From: UBA969 sp041694635
GTDB lineage: Bacteria > Planctomycetota > Planctomycetia > Gemmatales > Gemmataceae
Length of the DNA stretch: 64,000 nt
Assembly (NCBI GenBank): GCA_041694635.1
Contig: JBDNHI010000010.1
Span: 129,517-193,516, forward strand
Reading direction: 5' to 3'
Shown here: positions 1-7,060 of the stretch, in pieces
Numbering within the stretch: the stretch's first letter is position 1
Layout of the letters: every line of letters begins with the position of its first letter
Position numbers and translations under genes: made by a program
The notes under the pieces: generated by a model
What the model was told of the DNA's origin: nothing
Database searches by the model: none
The model's input: only the letters and a program-made list of their open reading frames with translations

Positions 1-1
1 A

Positions 2-583
2 GAAGTTATCAAACCTTTGGATAAACCAATGCATGCTTCAGGCCACCTCGTGATTCTTCATGGAAACCTCGCCCCCGATGGCGCAGTCGCAAAAGTTGCA
101 GGCTTGCAAAACCGCAAAATCACGGGCCCTGCGAAAGTATTCGATGGGGAAGAAGCTTGCTTCCACGCTATTCAAGATAGACAAATAAAATCGGGTGACA
201 TTGTAGTTATTCGAGGTGAAGGCCCTGTTGGCGGACCAGGCATGCGAGAAATGCTTTCCGTTACTGCAGCTTTGGTTGGGCAAGGCCTAGGCGAAAGCAT
301 TGGACTTATCACCGATGGAAGATTTTCTGGAGGTACTCACGGCCTTGTTGTAGGCCATGTTTCCCCTGAAGCTTGGGTCGGTGGTGCCATTGCGCTTATT
401 AATTCGGGCGAAACGATTACCATTGATGCGGATGCAAAGGTAGTAAAAGTGCATCTTGATGATGCTGAATTAGCGAGACGAAAAGCTGCGTGGAAAACTC
501 CAGCTCCAAGAGAAACCGCTGGGGTGCTTGCAAAGTATGCGAAGTGTGTAAAATCGGCATCAGAAGGTGCGGTAACCTACTAA
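2..583 (+). CDS. ilvD: Dihydroxy-acid dehydratase, C-terminal part (5' end outside window)
   Basis: This is the last ~193 residues of dihydroxy-acid dehydratase, the Fe-S enzyme that makes 2-keto acids in valine, leucine and isoleucine biosynthesis. The reading frame is open from base 2, so the gene is cut by the window edge; full-length enzymes are about 550-570 residues. Family landmarks are the start of the C-terminal domain (PMHASGHLVILHGNLAPDGA), the segment VVIRGEGPVGGPGMREML, and the active-site region LITDGRFSGGTHGLVVGHVS, which carries the catalytic serine of the SGG motif. The edge falls just before the C-terminal beta-barrel. A TTG in frame at 17 is not a plausible start. A strong terminator follows at 629. 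Identification is secure from motifs; IlvD versus the related Edd or sugar-acid dehydratases is judged from the branched-chain type C-terminus. Confidence 0.93.
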   Translation, partial: EVIKPLDKPMHASGHLVILHGNLAPDGAVAKVAGLQNRKITGPAKVFDGEEACFHAIQDRQIKSGDIVVIRGEGPVGGPGMREMLSVTAALVGQGLGESIGLITDGRFSGGTHGLVVGHVSPEAWVGGAIALINSGETITIDADAKVVKVHLDDAELARRKAAWKTPAPRETAGVLAKYAKCVKSASEGAVTY

Positions 584-628
584 ACCATAGTAAAAGCTGG
601 TTTTGGTTCCTTTTATAACGATTACATC

Positions 629-668
629 GACCCGGAAGAATAGGCAATTTGACCTTTCCGGGTCTTTT
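629..668 (+). terminator. Rho-independent terminator after ilvD
   Basis: A perfect 9-bp stem is formed by GACCCGGAA (629-637) and TTCCGGGTC (656-664), with an 18-nt loop and a short T-run at 665-668. It lies 45 nt after the ilvD stop and separates it from the small gene at 733. Confidence 0.8.
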
Positions 669-732
669 CATTTTATTTCATTCTCTCTTTTTGCGATCAT
701 TAATTTTTATGTTTTTCATCAAAGGAGATGCG

Positions 733-1089
733 ATGGAACTTTCGTCTTTAATTGTTGCTTTAAGTCTTATTAATTCAAATCAAGAGTCGGGTAAAATATT
801 ACCTGGTTCGACCCCTGCCATTCTTTTTGCAAACCCCCCTGCCCCAGAAACTATGGTTTTCTTCCTCAAAGAAAGTGCTTACAGTCATTGGCAAAATCTA
901 GCTATAGACAGACTTGGTAATTTGAGACCACGAGTTGTTTATTCACCACAAGGTGCTTACTACCTTTACAACGGAATGTCTTACCCCTTTGTTGAATCTC
1001 GCAGAGGAAACTTCGCACCGACAGAACTTGGCTTTCGCTCTTTTTATATGCCCTATGCAGAAGAAATAATAATTGAAGAGAAAAAGTGA
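733..1089 (+). CDS. Hypothetical small protein, 118 aa
   Basis: I do not recognise this protein. The ATG at 733 is preferred over an upstream in-frame ATG at 649 because a good ribosome binding site (AAAGGAG, 721-727) sits just before it, and because the longer version would start inside the ilvD terminator. The product begins with a short hydrophobic stretch (MELSSLIVALSLIN) that may be a weak signal or just a buried helix. It then has a proline-rich stretch (NPPAPETM) and a C-terminal half rich in tyrosine and arginine (YSPQGAYYLYNGMSYPFVES), ending in acidic and lysine residues. No cysteines, metal motifs or repeats are visible. It is monocistronic, with a terminator in front and a large hairpin at its stop codon. 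Coding is supported by the RBS and the intact frame only. Confidence 0.6.
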   Translation: MELSSLIVALSLINSNQESGKILPGSTPAILFANPPAPETMVFFLKESAYSHWQNLAIDRLGNLRPRVVYSPQGAYYLYNGMSYPFVESRRGNFAPTELGFRSFYMPYAEEIIIEEKK

Positions 1090-1156
1090 ACGGCATCCAA
1101 CCCCCAGAATCTAAGCTTTATATTTCATAAAAATTAGATTCAATTTTGAATGCCGT
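1090..1156. repeat. Nested three-stem inverted repeat between convergent genes
   Basis: Three nested inverted pairs make one long hairpin: ACGGCAT (1090-1096) with ATGCCGT (1150-1156), GAATCTAA (1107-1114) with TTAGATTC (1134-1141), and TTTAT (1117-1121) with ATAAA (1127-1131). It starts directly after the stop codon at 1087-1089 and ends 14 nt before the end of bamA on the other strand. It probably acts as a shared 3' end or bidirectional terminator, although no T-run follows either side. Confidence 0.6.
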
Positions 1157-1169
1157 ATTGATCTTGTAG

Positions 1170-3530
1170 TTATCTAAAGAAACCCATCCAGAAGCTAAAG
1201 AGTTGTGTTCGATCGGTATCTGCTTTGACGATTGGGAAGCCAAAGTCAAGTGCAATAGGAGTAGGCCCCAACATTGGAACCACAAACCGAAGACCAGCAC
1301 CAGCCGAGACTCGGTAATCAGAAATCTTGCTAATGTTTGAATCAACCGTACCGCTATCAATAAAGCCGACCATAAAAATCTGGTCATTGGCTTTCAAAGG
1401 CACCTGATATTCCATCGAGTTGAGGAACATAAAATCCCCACCGACCATGTACCCGTTCGTATTAGGACTAACCCCCCTAAACTGGAAACCGCGCATAGAC
1501 CTAAAACCACCTGCAAAGAATCGTTCATAAACAGGAGTTTCATCGCCTGCATAAGAAAACTGTGAACGGAGGGCCATAACATGCCTACCACTACCATCTG
1601 CGCGTTGGTAAACCGTAATGAACTTATTTAATTCGACTGAGACAAGCGGGAAGTTATAAGCCCCAAAAGCTTGTTCAAACGAAAAGTCTAAAAGGCTACC
1701 CTCAGTAGCTCGGAGATAAGAATCTCTAGAGTCTCTGGTAAAATTAGCTCGTAAGCCTAGCAAGAAGTTTTGTCCTTCGACCGAGGTGTAATCAACTGGG
1801 GCACCAGGGGCTACTCGATAAACGCCAACATCTTCAATTCTCAAACTAGCATTGGCATTCCAATACTGATTTAATTTCCTGCCCAAAGTAAACCTACCAC
1901 CTGCACGAGTTTCATCATATTCATCAAATCTGCGTGTGTAATAGTAACCACTTGCCCCAAAGCTAAATAAAGAATCTAAAAGAAAAGGTTCCCTGAAGCT
2001 TGCGGTGTAGCGTTGCAACTGGGTACCGGGGACAGCTTCTAATCGGAACTCTTGGCCAGCTCCACGAAAAGCCCCACCACTTAACAAGTCATCTAAACTT
2101 GTTGGAATGCGTGTAATATCAAAGTTTCGTTCGTTAAGAACAATACTACCATTTAAGCCCGCATCGGAGTTAACGCCCACACCAAACAAAAGGCTGCCTG
2201 TGCTTGCTTCTTGCACCGTGACTAAAAGGTCTTTAAATTCGGATTCAAGATCGGGGTCAAGAACTGTAACGGTGGGCCTAACAGCGCCATCAGGGGAAGC
2301 TTCGAAGATATTAAGTCTTGCAAGGTTTTTCTCAGCAAGCCTTAAATCTGGATAAGTCAGCACCTGACCTGGGAATAAAGGAACCTGGCGTAGAATAACA
2401 TTTTGCTTCGTGCGTTCGTTACCTACAACAAACACTTGCCCTACCCGAGCAGGTGGCCTTTCAAAAGCTTCGTATTGAATTCTCAATAAGCCTGGGACAT
2501 CGGGTGAAAAAACTGGTACTGGATTAAGACGCATTTCACGGCCGGTGTATCCAACATAATCTTCCATCACTTTTTTATCTTCGTTGATTTTACTTTCACT
2601 AAAATATTCTCCGCTTTTTATTTTGCTTAACTGCTCGACTTGTTCCGCTGGCATAGACTTCAAGTTGACCACCTGAGGTGGCCCCTGTACCTGATACCGA
2701 ACGCCTTCCTTAACATGAAAAACAAGATCCACTTCTTTACCATCTGGAGTCCAGACAAGTTCACGGGAAACATGCACATCTAGAAACCCAAATGATTTGT
2801 AATACTCTTCGAGTTTAACGGCATCGGCGTCAGCCATTGCACTATTGTAGGTGCCACCAAAAAGGCCAAGCGTTTTTGTCGCTGTTTGAATATGGGTTGC
2901 AAGCACAGCACCACGGACAAATTGCTGCCCTTTGAAATCAATGGAACGCACTTTGACTAATGGGCCTTCAGTAATATTGAAAATAACTTCTTTATCGCTT
3001 GGATCCCCACCCTTAAGCAAATCACAACTCGCAAAGGGTCGACCCTGCTCGTTATATCTTCTTACAATCGCCTGACAGGCAAGCTTGTTAGTGATCGGGC
3101 TTAATGGTTTCCCTTTAGTTACCATACTTAGCTGACTTAATTCATCTTCTTTTAAATGCTTTGCACCAAGGTAGGTTACATTTTGAACAACACTTGGAAA
3201 TTCCTTAACAAGGAAAAATATATTTACTTTGTTATTGGGAAGGGTTTCAATTCTAGGATCAATGTGCGCAAATTGCTTTGTTGCCATTAATTTTCTGACA
3301 TCATCTTGAATCACACCAGGTTGGTATTCTTTACCGGGCTTAGTTGCAAGCTGCGAGGTTATCGACTGGGTTGCAACCACTCGGTTACCTTGAACAATCA
3401 CATCTGCGATAAGAACTTTGGTAACACTTGCAGGGGCTTGGGCTTGCAATTCACATAGAGGCAACCACAGCAGCACCGCTGTGCAAAGCAGAAAATCAAA
3501 ATTCAGTTTTTTTCTGTAACGATCCAGCAT
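1170..3530 (-). CDS. bamA: Outer membrane protein assembly factor BamA (Omp85/POTRA)
   Basis: BamA is the central beta-barrel of the machine that inserts proteins into the outer membrane. The 786-residue product starts at ATG 3530, followed by a clear signal peptide (basic MLDRYRKK, hydrophobic core, cleavage near LQA-QA around residue 28). Longer in-frame starts upstream would add 34 residues before the signal and are rejected. Five POTRA-like units can be followed: from about residue 35 (VLIADVIVQGNRVV), 105 (VVQNVTYLGAKHL), 190 (VKVRSIDFKGQQFV), 275 and 365 (VGQVFVVGNERT). The C-terminal ~340 residues form the barrel, including the Omp85 hallmark GGFRSMRGFQFRG. Two cysteines in the second POTRA region could form a disulfide. 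The protein ends WMGFFR, with one arginine after the usual terminal aromatic. It supports a true outer membrane in this organism. No skp or lpx genes flank it. Confidence 0.93.
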   Translation of the reverse strand: MLDRYRKKLNFDFLLCTAVLLWLPLCELQAQAPASVTKVLIADVIVQGNRVVATQSITSQLATKPGKEYQPGVIQDDVRKLMATKQFAHIDPRIETLPNNKVNIFFLVKEFPSVVQNVTYLGAKHLKEDELSQLSMVTKGKPLSPITNKLACQAIVRRYNEQGRPFASCDLLKGGDPSDKEVIFNITEGPLVKVRSIDFKGQQFVRGAVLATHIQTATKTLGLFGGTYNSAMADADAVKLEEYYKSFGFLDVHVSRELVWTPDGKEVDLVFHVKEGVRYQVQGPPQVVNLKSMPAEQVEQLSKIKSGEYFSESKINEDKKVMEDYVGYTGREMRLNPVPVFSPDVPGLLRIQYEAFERPPARVGQVFVVGNERTKQNVILRQVPLFPGQVLTYPDLRLAEKNLARLNIFEASPDGAVRPTVTVLDPDLESEFKDLLVTVQEASTGSLLFGVGVNSDAGLNGSIVLNERNFDITRIPTSLDDLLSGGAFRGAGQEFRLEAVPGTQLQRYTASFREPFLLDSLFSFGASGYYYTRRFDEYDETRAGGRFTLGRKLNQYWNANASLRIEDVGVYRVAPGAPVDYTSVEGQNFLLGLRANFTRDSRDSYLRATEGSLLDFSFEQAFGAYNFPLVSVELNKFITVYQRADGSGRHVMALRSQFSYAGDETPVYERFFAGGFRSMRGFQFRGVSPNTNGYMVGGDFMFLNSMEYQVPLKANDQIFMVGFIDSGTVDSNISKISDYRVSAGAGLRFVVPMLGPTPIALDFGFPIVKADTDRTQLFSFWMGFFR

Positions 3531-3798
3531 GAACAAAACCCTTGATTGGGTATAAGGTATCTCGCAAGGCGGGGGTTTAATAAAGTAGTTTGATTGAAGT
3601 GTCAATATGAATTGAAGCGTTGTTATCGACAAAAACTCAATAAGTCTTTAATCCTAGTAAAAAAATTCTAAACTTGATACGATTTGAAAAATTATTGGAA
3701 AGATGGGCACTTATTTCCCTTCTATCTCATAAAAATGAAGATAGATTTGTTTAGATATTGTTCGAAATTCAAACTTACAGCTATGGGACAGATTCAAA

Positions 3799-4797
3799 AT
3801 GATTAATCATACCTGCCTTATTACGGGTGCTGGTGGCTTGGTTGGCAGTTACTTAGCCGAAGCTTGTATTAAGCGTGGCTATAAAGTAAAAGCGTTGATC
3901 CGTCAGGGTTCAGATGGTTCATTTCTTGAGAATAGCGGGGCTGAAGTGATTGGGGGGGATTTACTTGATCCTTCCCTCCCCAAAGAATCATTCCAAGGGG
4001 TTGATGTCGTTTTTCATTGTGCTGCGAAGGTGGGAGATTGGGGTTCGGTTGATTCTTACCGTTCAGTAAATGTTGAAGGGCTAAGAAAGTTACTGGATTC
4101 GCTTGATCCAAAAAATCTGTACAAGTTTATTCATTTTAGCAGTTTGGGCGTTTATGAAGCGAGGCACCATTATCAGACGGATGAATCGACCCCTTTACCG
4201 GAACAACATTTTGACGGATATACGCAATCCAAAGTAGAATCAGAAAAACTCGCATTACAATATCAAAAGGAAAAAGGCTTCCCGATTGTTGTTTTAAGGC
4301 CAGGTTTTATTTACGGCCCCAGAGATCGAACTGTTCTACCAAGGCTTATGGATAAGCTTAAAAGTAAAGAAGTTAAATACATTGGTAGTAGTGGTTACGC
4401 TATGAACAACATCTTTGTAGGTAATTTGGTACAAGCGGCATTTCTAGCATTAGATAACCCAAAAGCAGTTGGGGAAGTTTTTAATCTGACCGATGGAGAA
4501 AAAGTCAGTAAAAAACGATTTATCAGCACAATAGCAAAGGGGATGAACCTTCCAACGCCTTTTTTCATACCAGTGCCTTTATGGCTTGCTAAAATGCTTG
4601 CCAGTATGATGGAAAAAAAAGCCTTGAAAAGTGGCGCTCAGCAAGCACCCAAGATTACTAGGGCCAATATAAAGTTCCTTGGCCTTAACCTCGATTTCAG
4701 TATTGAAAAAGCAAAACGAGTGCTGGGATACAATCCCACTCAAAGTTTTGACGATGCAATGACTGAAACTCTTAACTGGTACAAGCTTAAATCCTAA
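3799..4797 (+). CDS. NAD(P)-dependent epimerase/dehydratase, extended SDR (3-beta-HSD-like)
   Basis: This 332-residue protein is an extended short-chain dehydrogenase/reductase. The N-terminal Rossmann fold has the nucleotide loop TGAGGLVGS (residues ~8-16). The acidic pair in GGDLLDP and the segment VFHCAAKVGDWG are typical of NAD(P)-sugar epimerases and 3-beta-hydroxysteroid dehydrogenase-like reductases. The catalytic serine region is IHFSSLGVYE and the catalytic pair is YTQSK (Tyr and Lys four apart). The motif VLRPGFIYGPRDRTVLPRL, followed by NIFVGNLVQAAFLAL, is characteristic of the hopanoid-associated and dihydroflavonol reductase-like branch. The substrate cannot be told; sugar nucleotide, sterol-like or polyketide alcohols are all possible. 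The gene stands alone: bamA diverges upstream and a separate gene with its own RBS follows 79 nt downstream. Confidence 0.85.
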   Translation: MINHTCLITGAGGLVGSYLAEACIKRGYKVKALIRQGSDGSFLENSGAEVIGGDLLDPSLPKESFQGVDVVFHCAAKVGDWGSVDSYRSVNVEGLRKLLDSLDPKNLYKFIHFSSLGVYEARHHYQTDESTPLPEQHFDGYTQSKVESEKLALQYQKEKGFPIVVLRPGFIYGPRDRTVLPRLMDKLKSKEVKYIGSSGYAMNNIFVGNLVQAAFLALDNPKAVGEVFNLTDGEKVSKKRFISTIAKGMNLPTPFFIPVPLWLAKMLASMMEKKALKSGAQQAPKITRANIKFLGLNLDFSIEKAKRVLGYNPTQSFDDAMTETLNWYKLKS

Positions 4798-4876
4798 AAA
4801 TGATACAAGAATACTCTTTGCGACAGCAAGTTCTACCGTTAGATTAACTCAATCTGTATTTATCTAGGAGTAAATT

Positions 4877-5422
4877 ATGAGCATTCATACGAAGAAAATT
4901 ATCCTTCTGCTTGAACAACAATACCAAGAATTGGAAGTATGGTACCCCTATTACAGGTTAAAAGAAGCTGGAGCACAAGTGGTTCTGGTAGGCCCCGAGG
5001 CGGGTCATACTTATCCCAGTAAACTTGGCTATCCAGCAAAAAGTGAAGTTGCAGCAAGAGATATCAACCCAAATGATTTTGATGGCATAATAATCCCGGG
5101 GGGATTTGCACCAGATTTTATCCGTAGAACCGAGGCTATGATCAAACTGGTTAGCGTGATGGCTGAACAAGGCAAACTAATTGCAGCAATTTGTCACGGG
5201 CCTTGGGTTCTTTGTTCCACGCAGGCCTTAAAAGGTAAAAAAGCCACTTGTTTTTTTGCCATTAAAGACGATGTTATCAATGCAGGAGCAAACTATATTG
5301 ATGCAGAGGTTATCAGAGACGGGAATTTAGTTACCAGTAGAAAACCTGACGACTTACCAGCATTTATGACCACAATATTCCAAGTGTTAATTGAAGCTAA
5401 GTCTGCCAAGGTTAAATCCTAA
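4877..5422 (+). CDS. DJ-1/PfpI family protein (cysteine hydrolase/glyoxalase-like)
   Basis: The 181-residue product matches the PfpI branch of the DJ-1 superfamily. These cytoplasmic proteins are described variously as proteases, glyoxalase III or stress chaperones. The nucleophile elbow is AAICHGPWVL, with the reactive cysteine followed by His-Gly-Pro. The preceding GIIIPGGFAPDFIRR is the family's conserved loop, and an acidic residue near the N-terminus (EQQYQELEVWYPYYRLKEAG) matches the glutamate that activates the cysteine. The C-terminus (YIDAEVIRDGNLVTSRKPDD LPAF) is typical of PfpI. ATG 4877 is preceded by TAGGAG at 4864-4869. The gene is monocistronic. Its real substrate is not predictable from sequence, but family membership is firm. 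Confidence 0.88.
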   Translation: MSIHTKKIILLLEQQYQELEVWYPYYRLKEAGAQVVLVGPEAGHTYPSKLGYPAKSEVAARDINPNDFDGIIIPGGFAPDFIRRTEAMIKLVSVMAEQGKLIAAICHGPWVLCSTQALKGKKATCFFAIKDDVINAGANYIDAEVIRDGNLVTSRKPDDLPAFMTTIFQVLIEAKSAKVKS

Positions 5423-5486
5423 TAGGTTAAACCTTAAGTAGACCAACTACTTTCATTTTCAGTTTTTTTAAAGAGAGGATTTTTTG

Positions 5487-6653
5487 ATGAATTCGAATTC
5501 TTATGCCCCCGTTAAAGAAGATAAATTCGCTTTTGGTATCTGGTGCCTACAAAACAGAGGCCGAGATCCGTTTGGCGACCAGACCCGTTCCGAAATCTCC
5601 GCACTTGATTGCATCAAGGGGCTTGCTGCTAGAAATTGTTATGGCTTCGAATTCCACGATAACGATATCATCCCTTTTGGTGCTTCTGCTTCACTTCAAG
5701 ATTCCATTATCTCGGACATAAAAAAATGCATGGCAGATACTGGAATCAAAGCAACTATGGCAACTACCAACAACTTCTATCACCCTATTTTTAAGGACGG
5801 CGCTTTCACAAGTACCGACCCCGCTGTACGACTATTTGCTACTCAAAAAGTTATGCGCTGCATTGATATTGCACACGAACTCGGTTCCGAAGTCTTTGTC
5901 TTCTGGGGTGGCCGTGAAGGCGTTGAAGTTGATGCAAGCAAAGATCCCATTGATGCTTTCAAATGGTTCAGAGAATCTTTAAACTTCCTTTGCAATTATG
6001 TACGACACCAAGGCTACAAAATCCAATTTAGTCTCGAACCAAAACCTAATGAACCCCGTGGCGATTTGTACCTACCCACCGTGGGTAGCGTACTTGCTTT
6101 TATCAACACACTTGAACACCCAGATATGTGTGGCATTAACCCCGAAACAGCACATATTAAAATGGCAGGCCTAAACCCCTACCACGAATTTGCCCAGGCT
6201 CTTGATGCAGGCAAACTTCTTGATGTTCACCTCAATGGCCAAAAACCTTTGCGCTTTGACCAAGACCTTACCTTTGGCAGCGATGATCTCAAAGAAGCTT
6301 TCTTTACTACCAAGCTTTTAATTGATCACAAGTATTCAGGAACAATAGGATTTGATTGCCATCCATACCGTACTGAATCTGACCCTTGGGACTTTGTAGA
6401 TCGTAACCTGCGAACTTACAAAATTATGCAAGAAAAAGTGAAGCTCTTTAATGAAAACAAGATGATCCAAAATCTTCTTCAAGAAATTCACGGAGCTTCC
6501 AAGAACTTGCTAGGCACAATTGGAAAATTCACTCCTGATGCTGCTTCCAAACTTAAGGCAATGACCTTTGATCCTAATGCATTGGCAGCAAGAAAATTAC
6601 CTTACGAAAAGCTTGATCAGTATTTAACTGAACTTCTCCTAGGTGTTCTTTAA
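5487..6653 (+). CDS. xylA: Xylose isomerase (class I-like) with variant metal site
   Basis: The 388-residue protein aligns almost without gaps to the short Streptomyces-type xylose isomerases, TIM-barrel enzymes that interconvert xylose and xylulose (or glucose and fructose) with two divalent metals. ATG 5487 is chosen over the TTG at 5484, with AGAGAGGA at 5471-5478 as RBS. Conserved parts include GRDPFGD, FEFHDND (His57, Asp60), WGGREG, EPKPNEPRGD (Glu184, Lys186), INPETAH (Glu220, His223), FDQD (Asp258, Asp260) and FDCHPYRT (Asp290). The constant offset of three to Streptomyces numbering shows that the metal-1 ligand Asp245 is His248 here, in DVHLNGQ instead of HIDLNGQ. The lysine after Asp287 is His292. 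The enzyme may still be a xylose isomerase or may act on another aldose. No xylulokinase is nearby; a rhodanese gene follows 29 nt downstream. Confidence 0.85.
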   Translation: MNSNSYAPVKEDKFAFGIWCLQNRGRDPFGDQTRSEISALDCIKGLAARNCYGFEFHDNDIIPFGASASLQDSIISDIKKCMADTGIKATMATTNNFYHPIFKDGAFTSTDPAVRLFATQKVMRCIDIAHELGSEVFVFWGGREGVEVDASKDPIDAFKWFRESLNFLCNYVRHQGYKIQFSLEPKPNEPRGDLYLPTVGSVLAFINTLEHPDMCGINPETAHIKMAGLNPYHEFAQALDAGKLLDVHLNGQKPLRFDQDLTFGSDDLKEAFFTTKLLIDHKYSGTIGFDCHPYRTESDPWDFVDRNLRTYKIMQEKVKLFNENKMIQNLLQEIHGASKNLLGTIGKFTPDAASKLKAMTFDPNALAARKLPYEKLDQYLTELLLGVL

Positions 6654-6682
6654 TTTAACCTTTAAATAAATTGAGGCGAGAT

Positions 6683-7060
6683 ATGACTCCAAATCATTCA
6701 CCAGGTTTTCTTGCAATCGTTAACGAAGCAAAAAAAAATGTTCGGGAATGCTCGGTGCAAGATGTCAAATCTCGCCTCGATAAAGGTGAAAAACTTCTGC
6801 TCGTTGATGTTCGCGAAGAAAGCGAATTTGCGCTTGATCATCTTCCTAATGCCATCCATATTGGAAAAGGCGTACTCGAACGAGACATTGAATCTAAAAT
6901 CCCAGATCACAATGCTGAAATATTTGTTTATTGCGGGGGCGGACTTCGCTCTGCTTTATCAGCGGAAAATCTCGGCCGTATGGGTTACTCTAATGTAATT
7001 TCAATGGATGGCGGGATTCGAATATGGAGAGAAAACGGATTTCCACTTACCTCCAAGTAA
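6683..7060 (+). CDS. Single-domain rhodanese-like sulfurtransferase
   Basis: This is a 125-residue protein made of one rhodanese domain. The core LLLVDVREESEFALDHLPNA and the active-site loop VYCGGGLRSAL, with its cysteine persulfide site followed by a glycine-rich loop and arginine, are diagnostic, as is the closing GGIRIWRENGFPL. Rhodaneses carry sulfane sulfur from thiosulfate or another donor to acceptors such as thiols, cyanide or cofactor enzymes. The ATG at 6683 is preferred over a TTG at 6671 because GAGGCGAG (6673-6680) fits as RBS. It follows xylA closely and its 3' end overlaps the next gene by 37 nt, so these genes are probably cotranscribed and the last two translationally coupled. 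No signal peptide, so cytoplasmic. Confidence 0.9.
   Translation: MTPNHSPGFLAIVNEAKKNVRECSVQDVKSRLDKGEKLLLVDVREESEFALDHLPNAIHIGKGVLERDIESKIPDHNAEIFVYCGGGLRSALSAENLGRMGYSNVISMDGGIRIWRENGFPLTSK

Noticed and set aside
649..732. Longer start of the small hypothetical gene
   Set aside because: It begins inside the ilvD terminator stem and lacks an RBS, while 733 has a good one.
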